DNA of 64,000 nucleotides from positions 1 through 64,000 of the forward strand of contig NZ_CABGGS010000008.1 in assembly GCF_902158555.1 (NCBI RefSeq), in the 5' to 3' direction. A program made the position numbers and the translations under genes. The stretch is from Klebsiella spallanzanii (GTDB lineage Bacteria; Pseudomonadota; Gammaproteobacteria; Enterobacterales; Enterobacteriaceae). The notes under the pieces are model-generated. The model had not been told where the DNA came from, made no database searches, and worked only from the letters and a program-made list of their open reading frames with translations. This document shows positions 29,326 through 36,685 of this stretch, one piece after another. The first letter of the stretch is position 1. The number at the start of each line of letters is the position of its first letter.

Positions 29326-30183
29326 CTATTTGCCCATCTTCGACAACATCTCCGGGCGCATAAATTTATGAATCACCAGCATAAACAGCAGCGACGGAAC
29401 CAGTAAAATCAGCGCCGTAATTGACGATACTTGATAGTTGCCCGACATACTGGCGTTATACAGCAGCAGCGGCAAGGTGGTGATATCCGGCGCGCCGACA
29501 AAAAAGGTGCCGGTAAATTCATCCAGCGACTCCAGAAAGACAAAAATACTCGCGGCGATAATTCCCGGCGAGGCCTGGGGTAATACGATGTGCCAAAAAG
29601 TGTAAATCGGCCCCGCCCCCAGATTGCGTGAAGCCCTGGCCAGCAGCGGGTCGACCGCCGAAAAAGCCGCCACGCAAATCCACACCGAATACATCAACCC
29701 GTGTACGCTGTGCACCAACACGACGCCTGCTATCGTGCCGTTAAGCCCCCATTGATAGAAAAGCCGGGCGATATTCATGTACACCGTCAGGTTAGGGAAC
29801 GCCTGCGGGATCAGAAACAGCAGCATAAAAAACACCCGCATCGGCATCCCGCGCCTTGAAAGGGCGTATCCCGCCGGGATGGAGATCAGCAGGCATACCA
29901 GCACCGATAGCAGCGCGATCAGCACGCTGGTCAGCAGCGATCCGGAAACATCGCTATATGGATTAAATACCTGATACCAATATTTCAGCCCCCACTGGCT
30001 GGGTAACGAATGCGGGAAAAACCAGCTCTCCGCCACCGTCCAGATGAGCAAGTTCAGCAGCGGGCCAAACATCGCCAGCAGCATAAAGACCAGCAGTAAC
30101 GTTTGTAGCGGCAGGCTGGCGCTCAGCTTTCTACGGCCTTTCGCCAGCAGCGTTCCCGATAATGTCATGGTTGCCTCTTTCAT
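29326..30183 (-). CDS. ABC transporter permease, second subunit
   Basis: A 285-residue inner-membrane permease of the Fe3+/2-aminoethylphosphonate/spermidine type (BPD_transp_1) with about six spans. The EAA loop reads LARASRNLGAGPIYTFWHIVLPQASPGIIAA near residues 180-210, the contact to the ATPase. Its ATG at 30183 overlaps the preceding stop as TAATG; a second ATG five codons on also has a fair ribosome site. Fourth and last gene of the importer operon. The substrate is unknown. Confidence 0.88.
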   Translation of the reverse strand: MKEATMTLSGTLLAKGRRKLSASLPLQTLLLVFMLLAMFGPLLNLLIWTVAESWFFPHSLPSQWGLKYWYQVFNPYSDVSGSLLTSVLIALLSVLVCLLISIPAGYALSRRGMPMRVFFMLLFLIPQAFPNLTVYMNIARLFYQWGLNGTIAGVVLVHSVHGLMYSVWICVAAFSAVDPLLARASRNLGAGPIYTFWHIVLPQASPGIIAASIFVFLESLDEFTGTFFVGAPDITTLPLLLYNASMSGNYQVSSITALILLVPSLLFMLVIHKFMRPEMLSKMGK

Positions 30184-31013
30184 TATTCCCCTCCTTTTTG
30201 CCGCAGACTATGGCGCAGGTAAAACCACGACAGCGCCCCGCAGATCAGCAGTGATACCACGCCAAGCGCGTTGGCGACGGCGTAATCGCCATAAGAATTA
30301 ACGCGGAAGGCCATATCCACGGTCATCATCGTCGGCGAACCAACGCCAATCATCAGCGGAACCGACAGCACCGACATCATAGTGACGGTGGAAAGCACCA
30401 GCGCCACACCGATAGCAGGCAGCACCTGCGGCAAAATAATGTCGAATAAAATACGCGGTCGCGACGCGCCAAGATTGCGCGCCGCCAGAATCTGCGGTTG
30501 TTCCAGCGCCGCCATCGCTCCGCAGATAAGCAGGGTGGCAAACGCCAGCTGCTTCCAGACAAAAGTGATAATAATCCCCTTCCAGCCCAGCCAGGAGACG
30601 GTCTCCAACGGAGTGATGAGGTCAGTTGCCACCAGCGCGTTGTTCATCAAGCCGTTTTTGGCCAGAAAGGTACGCATCATCTGCGCGGCGACGATAAAAG
30701 GGATAAACAGCGGCAGGCGATACAAAAACCCCAGCATGCGGACAATCGGTCGACAGGGTGATAGCGTAATCACTGCCGAAAGGGTAATAGAGAGAACCGC
30801 CAGCAGCGCCACGGAGGCGAGCACAATAATCAGCGTAAACAGAACGTCGCTGGAATAGAGCGTATATACCTTACTGAAGTGGGCCAGCGTGAGGCGCTGC
30901 GCGTCGTCAGTAAAAGCGGCGATCAGCGAAAAGCCCAGCGGATATAAAAAGAGCACGGCGATCATAAGCGCGGCCGGAGCGACCAGCAGCAGATATTTCA
31001 GCGAAGTACGCAT
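30183..31013 (-). CDS. ABC transporter permease, first subunit
   Basis: A 276-residue inner-membrane permease starting MRTSLKYLLLVAPAALMIAVLFLYPLGFSL, with six spans and the EAA loop ILAARNLGASRPRILFDIILPQVLPAIGVAL near 175-205. It pairs with the next gene to form the translocation pore. ATG 31013 is six bases after AGG; a reading from 31061 would add a non-membrane head. 71 bases separate it from the binding-protein gene. Sequence type resembles PhnU/AfuB-like permeases, but this does not fix the substrate. Confidence 0.88.
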   Translation of the reverse strand: MRTSLKYLLLVAPAALMIAVLFLYPLGFSLIAAFTDDAQRLTLAHFSKVYTLYSSDVLFTLIIVLASVALLAVLSITLSAVITLSPCRPIVRMLGFLYRLPLFIPFIVAAQMMRTFLAKNGLMNNALVATDLITPLETVSWLGWKGIIITFVWKQLAFATLLICGAMAALEQPQILAARNLGASRPRILFDIILPQVLPAIGVALVLSTVTMMSVLSVPLMIGVGSPTMMTVDMAFRVNSYGDYAVANALGVVSLLICGALSWFYLRHSLRQKGGE

Positions 31014-31084
31014 AGCAAACCTGGCGTCAGCAACAAGAAAAAGCTCAGGGCAACATCGCATCGCGCCTGAGCAGCAGCAGTCAA

Positions 31085-32224
31085 TTAATTGGCGACCTGG
31101 CTTTCATAGCCTTCTTTGATGTCGTCAAAATATGACGTAATCGGGAAGCTCTTGCCGTATTCCGCCAGCGCCTGCGGCGAAATTTCAGCAAACAGTTTTT
31201 GCCAGGTCTGACCATCAAGCTTCGGCTTCACGTGTTCGGCGTCAATACCTGGATACCAGTTAAACTGCTTCACGATCCCCTGCGCCTGCACTTCCGGGCT
31301 GGTCGCCAGTTCGATAAACTCACGCGCCAGCTGCGGGTTCGCCGCCTTCGCCGGGGTCACGTAGTACATCGGTTGACCCGGCATTCCCGGCGCCAGCAGA
31401 GACAGCTTAATCGACGGCGGCAGCTTGCCCTGATCTTTCCAGCTATAGAACATATCCACCCACACCGGCCCCATCATGATTTCGCCGCGGCTCAGCATAT
31501 CGAGCGTCCCGGCATTACCCGGCGTGAAGGTGACGTTCTTATTAAACGCTTTCAGCTTCTCGTAAGCCTGCCCCCAATTTTTCTCAACGCCTTTATCGTA
31601 CGGTAGAGAAGACAAGCGCTGGGCATCGGTACCGTAGGCATATATCCAGCCCACCACAAAGCTGACGCCGGACATGCCGTTTTTAATACCGTTGTAACCA
31701 AAGGCCTGCGGATTTTTTTGCGCCCAGCTCACCAGCTCATCGTAGGAAGCCGGAGGCGTTTTAATGGCATCACTATTCCAGGCAATGGCGGTCTGGCTTA
31801 AAAACATCGGCATAACGTAGCCGTCGACGTTCACCCCAAGGGCGTTTTTCGCGTTGTCGGCAGTCACCATTGAGCCGGTCTTAATCTGCTGGCGATACTT
31901 CTCCAGCAGCCCCTTTTCCACCAGCTCGCCACCGGCTTTCTGATGCACCACCGCCACATCAATATCCCAGGTTTGCGCACCGCTCTCTTTCTGCGCCGTC
32001 AGCTTCTCAATGATTTTATTCGACCCCGCGTCTCCCGGACCGGTGCCGACGACCTGAACTTTGACTCCCGGATGCGCCGCTTCAAACTTCGGCCCCAGCC
32101 AGGTTTTGACGTAATCCACCATATTCTGATCCCCCGCCGTAGCGACGTGAAGAACGGTGTCGGCCTGCGCGCCGCAGCTCAGAAATAATGCAATCACTAC
32201 CGCAGTTTTCGTTTTCGTAAACAT
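31085..32224 (-). CDS. ABC transporter periplasmic binding protein
   Basis: A 379-residue family-1 solute-binding protein with signal peptide MFTKTKTAVVIALFLSCGAQA and mature start DTVLHVATAGDQNMVDYVKTWLGP. The GTGPGDAGSNKIIEKL segment near 62 and GTLDMLSRGEIMMGPVWVDMFYSW near 235 are typical of type II binding proteins of the iron/phosphonate/hexose-phosphate group. No lipobox is seen, so it is probably free in the periplasm. GGGGAT precedes the ATG. Relatives were long labelled iron binders, but AfuA of this group binds hexose phosphates; the local phosphatase genes favour an organic phosphate here (inference). Confidence 0.88.
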   Translation of the reverse strand: MFTKTKTAVVIALFLSCGAQADTVLHVATAGDQNMVDYVKTWLGPKFEAAHPGVKVQVVGTGPGDAGSNKIIEKLTAQKESGAQTWDIDVAVVHQKAGGELVEKGLLEKYRQQIKTGSMVTADNAKNALGVNVDGYVMPMFLSQTAIAWNSDAIKTPPASYDELVSWAQKNPQAFGYNGIKNGMSGVSFVVGWIYAYGTDAQRLSSLPYDKGVEKNWGQAYEKLKAFNKNVTFTPGNAGTLDMLSRGEIMMGPVWVDMFYSWKDQGKLPPSIKLSLLAPGMPGQPMYYVTPAKAANPQLAREFIELATSPEVQAQGIVKQFNWYPGIDAEHVKPKLDGQTWQKLFAEISPQALAEYGKSFPITSYFDDIKEGYESQVAN

Positions 32225-32253
32225 GGTCTATCCCCAGAATGAACGCGATGAAG

Positions 32254-33303
32254 TTAATGGGCTTGTGATGAAGGAAAAATATGCAGTGCGGGCGCCGGGA
32301 CATGTAGCCTGACCGGCGTGCTGGCTGGCCAGCAGTGCGCAGAATCCGCCAGCAGGACGCGATCGTGACAACGCACGCTATGGCGATATAAGTTGCCGAG
32401 AAAAGCGCTTTGCTCAACGATGCCGTTCAGCGTTAACCCCTCCGGCGCGGCGCTCTCAGATAATTCTCCGAGCGCGGCATCGGCGCTACGAAAATAAAGA
32501 ATACGGTCGTTAAAATGCTCGGCGGAATATTGCCCGGCGGCGCGTAAATACATCCCTTCGACGGCAAAGAGTTCGCTGGCGGGAATTTTATTATCTGCCC
32601 CCATAAAATCGGCGACAAAAGGCGTGGCCGGGCGCTGATAAATATCCTCTGGCGAACCTATTTGCTCAATACGACCGTTATTTAATACCGCGATGCGGTC
32701 GGCCATGACCAGCGCCTCCTGCTGATCGTGAGTGACGATTAACGAGGTAAAGCCAAGTCTTTTTTGCAGCGCTTTGATTTCGTGGCGTACGTTAAGTCGC
32801 ACTTTTGCATCAAGATTCGAGAGCGGTTCATCCAGCACCAGTACATCCGGTTCTATCGCCAGCGCGCGGGCCAGGGCCACCCGCTGACGCTGTCCGCCGG
32901 AGAGTTCGGTCACCTTGACGTCCGCCAGACCGTTGAGGTTGACGATGTTGAGCAGTTCCGCCACCCGGCGGTCAATATCGTCGCGCCGCCATTTGCGCAG
33001 CTTCAGACCGTAGCCAATATTGCGCGCTACCGTCAGATGCGGCCACAGGGCATAGCTTTGGAACACCATGGTGATATTGCGCTGCTCCGGCGCGCTATGA
33101 GAAATATCGCGTCCGGCAACAGCAATATCTCCTGTCTGCGTCGGAATAAACCCGCAAAGCGCGTTCAAAAGCGTTGTTTTCCCGCAACCGGAAGGACCCA
33201 GCAGGGCAATCATTTCCCCTTTCTCAACGCTCAGATCGATATTATGCAAAACGACTTTATCGCCGTAGCTAATTTTTAGCCGGGAGATCTGTAAATAGCT
33301 CAT
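32254..33303 (-). CDS. ABC transporter ATP-binding protein
   Basis: First gene of the importer operon, 349 residues. Walker A GPSGCGKTTLLNAL near 34, Q-loop MVFQSYALWPH near 79, signature LSGGQRQRVALARAL near 133, Walker B VLVLDEPLSNLDAKV near 155 and the switch histidine in IVTHDQQEA near 192 are all present. A C-terminal TOBE-like domain follows, as in MalK, PotA and PhnT. It energises uptake through the two permeases. The start lies 163 bases from the divergent hydrolase gene, with a 22-bp palindrome between them. Confidence 0.92.
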   Translation of the reverse strand: MSYLQISRLKISYGDKVVLHNIDLSVEKGEMIALLGPSGCGKTTLLNALCGFIPTQTGDIAVAGRDISHSAPEQRNITMVFQSYALWPHLTVARNIGYGLKLRKWRRDDIDRRVAELLNIVNLNGLADVKVTELSGGQRQRVALARALAIEPDVLVLDEPLSNLDAKVRLNVRHEIKALQKRLGFTSLIVTHDQQEALVMADRIAVLNNGRIEQIGSPEDIYQRPATPFVADFMGADNKIPASELFAVEGMYLRAAGQYSAEHFNDRILYFRSADAALGELSESAAPEGLTLNGIVEQSAFLGNLYRHSVRCHDRVLLADSAHCWPASTPVRLHVPAPALHIFPSSQAH

Positions 33304-33343
33304 ATTCGATACCCAAAAATCTCTGTATCTGCATTTTCATTAC

Positions 33344-33365
33344 CAGATGAACACGTGTTCATCTG
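33344..33365. promoter_or_regulatory. 22-bp palindromic operator, LacI type
   Basis: CAGATGAACAC (33344-33354) is followed immediately by its exact reverse complement GTGTTCATCTG (33355-33365). The central CG and length suit LacI/GalR-family repressors, and a LacI-family gene is in the adjacent operon. It lies 41 bases from the ABC operon start and 102 bases from the hydrolase ATG, so one site could control both directions. Confidence 0.75.
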
Positions 33366-33466
33366 AATGTAAAAAAAATGCAACGTTGACTCGACATGAT
33401 GTGAGCCTACTTTGTCGGGTATTTGTGACAATTTAATTAAGCATCCTAAAATTTCGGCGAGGGAAA

Positions 33467-34222
33467 ATGAAAATAGATGTTCTTGGCTGCGGTAGCGCCT
33501 TCTCCAGCGAGCAAAACACCTCTGCGCTACGTATTATCGATGATGCAAACCGGCAGTGGTTAATTGATTGCGGCCCCACAATCCCTCGGGCGCTGTGGCG
33601 GCGCGGCGGCGATATCAACGAGATTGACGTTATCTATTTCACCCACGTTCACCCGGACCACTGCACCGGCCTGACGGCGCTGCTCAACTACTGGAAGAGT
33701 TTTTCCCGCCAGAAGCCGCTGATTATCTACAGCCAGCCGCAGCAGCGTCCGGTCCTGATGCAGTTGGCAGCGCTGGCAAACTGGCCGCAAACAACGTTGT
33801 GTTTTGCCATCGACTGGCGTGACAGCGCAGAGGCCTGGACGTGGCATGACTGGCATATTCAGACTGCACAAACGCAGCATGAGCTGACCAATCGCGCCAT
33901 TCGTATCACCTTCGGCGGGCAAACCCTGTTCTACAGCGGTGATGGTCGCCCGACGCCGGATTCCATTGCGCTGATGGCAGGGGCCGATTTGGCATTTCAG
34001 GAGTGCGCCTCGCTGACCCCGCTGGCCGATGACGCCTCGCACGGCGATTTCCCTTCATGCCTGGCGCTATTCCAGCAGCTCAATTTGCGTACGATGGGGC
34101 TCTACCACTGCTACGATACGATATTGCCCGCGCTGAAATCCGCCTGCCTGCCATGGGAAGGATTGTTCGTTAGCCACGACGGCCTGCAGTATGAGCTCCA
34201 TCATTCGGAACGCCCAATATGA
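33467..34222 (+). CDS. Metallo-beta-lactamase-fold hydrolase (PhnP/RNase Z-like)
   Basis: A 251-residue cytosolic protein. It starts MKIDVLGCGSAFSSEQNTSAL, the RNase Z/PhnP opening strand, and carries the metal motif HVHPDH near residue 63, a later YSGDGRPT near 163 supplying the bridging aspartate, and SHDGLQYE near the end, where the last histidine sits. Members of this branch cleave phosphodiesters (tRNA 3' ends, cyclic phosphates). No signal peptide. It is first in a three-gene operon; its last four bases overlap the LacI gene as ATGA. Likely role: opening a phosphodiester in the imported substrate (inference). Confidence 0.8.
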   Translation: MKIDVLGCGSAFSSEQNTSALRIIDDANRQWLIDCGPTIPRALWRRGGDINEIDVIYFTHVHPDHCTGLTALLNYWKSFSRQKPLIIYSQPQQRPVLMQLAALANWPQTTLCFAIDWRDSAEAWTWHDWHIQTAQTQHELTNRAIRITFGGQTLFYSGDGRPTPDSIALMAGADLAFQECASLTPLADDASHGDFPSCLALFQQLNLRTMGLYHCYDTILPALKSACLPWEGLFVSHDGLQYELHHSERPI

Positions 34223-35250
34223 CTTCGTTGCCGCGTAAACAGAGTATTACCGCGCAGGATGTCGCCCAGCGTGCGGGGGTCTCACGGGCGGTGGTTTCCC
34301 GCGCCCTGAGCAATAACGGCAGCATCTCTCCCGATACCAGAGAACGCGTACTGCGCGCGGCCGAAGAGCTGGGATACCAGGTCAATTTCCTCGCCCAAGG
34401 GCTGAACCGCCGACGGAGCCACCTGATCGGTGTGATCGTCTCCCGTATCAGCGATCCTTTTCGCAGTAGCCTGCTCGATGAACTGCTCAGCGAGATCCAG
34501 CGCCGCGGTTTTCAGGCGCTGGTGAGCGAGATCCGCAGCGAACAGGATCTGGCGCATACCCTGCGCCAGTTCGCCCAGTTCCGCGTTTCCGGCGTCATCG
34601 TCACCTCCGGGCAGCCGCCGGAATCGCTGGTTAACGAGTGCGTCCAGCAGCAAATCCCGGTAGTCGGCATCAACCGTCAGCCCAATATTCCCTGCGTTGA
34701 TTATGTTTGTTCTGACAATGCCGCCGGTGCCACTCTTGCCGCTGAGCAGTTGGTTCACGCTGGCTGTCGGCATTTTGGCTGGCTCAATCACCCTCATTCA
34801 ACCTGGGCCGGGCGAACGCGTGGCGACGCATTTTCTCAGGCGCTGCTGGCACTCGGCGTCGACACTCAACGCCATTTACATCCTCTTTTGGCGCCGGTTG
34901 AGGGCTACGAAGGCGGCTTCCAGGCCGCCGCCAGCGCTGAAGACGCGCCGGAGGGTATTTTCTGCGCTAATGCCCAACTGGCCTGCGGTTTCCTCGACGG
35001 TATGCGCCAGCGCGGCAAGCAGGCTCCCGACGATTTTCAGCTCATTGGCTTTGACAATACGCCGCAAACGGCGCAATACAGTTATCAGCTCAGCACCTTG
35101 CACCAGGACGTTGCGGAGATTTCCCGCCAGGCCTTAACGCGCCTGCTGGAGCGGGCCAGCGATCCTTTACAACCTTCGCGCACCACATGGGTGGGCGTAC
35201 AGTTAATTCATCGGCGCACGTCGCCATCAACCGATAAGAGCAGGCCATGA
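34219..35250 (+). CDS. LacI-family transcriptional regulator
   Basis: A 343-residue repressor. The helix-turn-helix and hinge are ITAQDVAQRAGVSRAVVSRALSNNGSISPDTRERVLRAAEELGYQVNFLAQGL at residues 9-61. The effector domain follows from SHLIGVIVSRISDPFRSSLLDELL, with the usual IGFDN near 273. It starts within the hydrolase stop and ends within the phosphatase start (ATGA overlaps at both ends). The divergent 22-bp palindrome is the probable operator. The inducer would be the imported compound or a breakdown product. Confidence 0.9.
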   Translation: MTSLPRKQSITAQDVAQRAGVSRAVVSRALSNNGSISPDTRERVLRAAEELGYQVNFLAQGLNRRRSHLIGVIVSRISDPFRSSLLDELLSEIQRRGFQALVSEIRSEQDLAHTLRQFAQFRVSGVIVTSGQPPESLVNECVQQQIPVVGINRQPNIPCVDYVCSDNAAGATLAAEQLVHAGCRHFGWLNHPHSTWAGRTRGDAFSQALLALGVDTQRHLHPLLAPVEGYEGGFQAAASAEDAPEGIFCANAQLACGFLDGMRQRGKQAPDDFQLIGFDNTPQTAQYSYQLSTLHQDVAEISRQALTRLLERASDPLQPSRTTWVGVQLIHRRTSPSTDKSRP

Positions 35251-36008
35251 CGGAAGAACAACAGCAGTCATTATGCGAATTGATTCGCCAGTTGGGTGCG
35301 CAGGCACAAGCGCTGCGCGATGCGGGGTTACAGATAGATAAAAAAGCGCGTCAGGATTTTGTCTCGCAGGCCGATCTGTTCGTGGAGAAAGAGATAAAGT
35401 CCTGGCTGAAAACTCACTGCCCGCAGGATGGTTTTCTCGGCGAAGAGAGTGGGCTGGAAAGCGGTGAGCAAGGAACCTGGGTACTCGACCCCATCGACGG
35501 AACCACTAACTACATTCAGGGGATGGACTACTGGTGCATCTCTCTGGCTTATGTACGGCAAAACACGCTTGAGCTGGGGATTATTTATGCCCCTGATCGT
35601 CATGAGTTTTTCTTTGCCCGCCGTGGTAAAGGAGCCTTTCTTAACGACCAGCGCCTGACGTTACGCGAACCGGATCCGGAAACCGTCGTCATTGGTATGG
35701 GTCGCTCCAGCCGCGCGCCCGCGGAAAACTATACCCGAGCCCTCACTCGCGTCATCAACGCGGGAATGGAGTACCGTCGTTTTGGCGCAGGAGCGTTAAT
35801 GCTGGCCCACGTTGCAACCGGCCAGGTACACGCCTATTACGAAGAGCATATGAATAGCTGGGATGCGCTGGCAGGAATGCTGCTGATCGTCGAAGCGGGC
35901 GGTGCCAGCAATAACTTTCTCGCCGATGATGGCCTGCTGAACGGCAATCTGGTGCTGGCCGGATGCGCCGGTGTTCAGGCGCGGCTTTCCGCTCTGCTGC
36001 CCGCATAG
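35247..36008 (+). CDS. Inositol-monophosphatase-family phosphatase
   Basis: A 253-residue Mg2+-dependent phosphatase of the IMPase/SuhB/HisN superfamily. Metal-site motifs are FLGEESGLESG near 65, WVLDPIDGTTNYIQG near 83-97 and NSWDALAGMLLIVEAGG near 205-220. All carboxylates of the two-to-three-metal site appear present. Members hydrolyse inositol-, histidinol-, sugar- or nucleotide phosphates. Translational coupling to the LacI regulator ties it to the adjacent import operon, so its substrate is probably a monophosphate made from the imported compound (inference). Confidence 0.88.
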   Translation: MTEEQQQSLCELIRQLGAQAQALRDAGLQIDKKARQDFVSQADLFVEKEIKSWLKTHCPQDGFLGEESGLESGEQGTWVLDPIDGTTNYIQGMDYWCISLAYVRQNTLELGIIYAPDRHEFFFARRGKGAFLNDQRLTLREPDPETVVIGMGRSSRAPAENYTRALTRVINAGMEYRRFGAGALMLAHVATGQVHAYYEEHMNSWDALAGMLLIVEAGGASNNFLADDGLLNGNLVLAGCAGVQARLSALLPA

Positions 36009-36014
36009 CCTGCA

Positions 36015-36389
36015 TTACGCACAGCGCTGTCCTGACGACTGCCATATTGCTCCACGAGGAAAGTCGTTCGGGCAGCGCTTTATCGCACAGTGTTCCTGGT
36101 AAGAACAGGCTTCTGCCGTCGTAGCGGTGGAATGGTACGGACAGGATGGCCGCTCACGCAGCTTTTCCCACTGCGCCTCATCGTATCGCGTGATGTTATA
36201 AACCTTTACCGCATGATATTGCTCGTTAATTAAAACGCTGGAGGAGTAGAGTTTCATCGACTCTCCCGGCAGTAATAAAATATCGGCTTCATACCAAAGA
36301 ATAAACTTTAAAAAACGCAGGCTGGAGATTGAGGAAAAAGCCACGCCGGAATGCGGGCAGACAAGAGTATTATGAATAGTCCATTTCAT
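36015..36389 (-). CDS. Conserved cysteine-rich protein of unknown function
   Basis: A 124-residue protein without signal peptide or membrane span, starting MKWTIHNTLVCPHSGVAF with a good ribosome site (AAGGA). It holds eight cysteines in CPHSG near 11, SCPYHS near 82, ACSYQEHCAIKRCPN near 93-108 and a C-terminal RCA, which could bind zinc or a metal cluster. The family is not recognised. It ends seven bases from the convergent phosphatase gene and stands alone before the broken BamA paralogue. The 296 bases upstream are AT-rich with no gene. Confidence 0.7.
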   Translation of the reverse strand: MKWTIHNTLVCPHSGVAFSSISSLRFLKFILWYEADILLLPGESMKLYSSSVLINEQYHAVKVYNITRYDEAQWEKLRERPSCPYHSTATTAEACSYQEHCAIKRCPNDFPRGAIWQSSGQRCA

Positions 36390-36685
36390 TTTCTATCCTT
36401 GCTTCTATCCATGCATGTATTGCTGATAAATGACTCTATATTGATAGCATCCATTATAGCCAACCGCAAGGTCGCCGATTAATAATGTGACATTAGACAA
36501 TACTCAACATAAATTATACTCACTAAGACGTACAATGAATATTGAGCTCTAATAATTAATAGTTAACTATAATACCCCAAAGCCGCACAGGCAAAGAATA
36601 TACATAAACAACAATATATTGACAATAAATTACAGGCTACCAACAACGATAACCTGTAATATTCTCTGGATAATAACCTGAGGCA

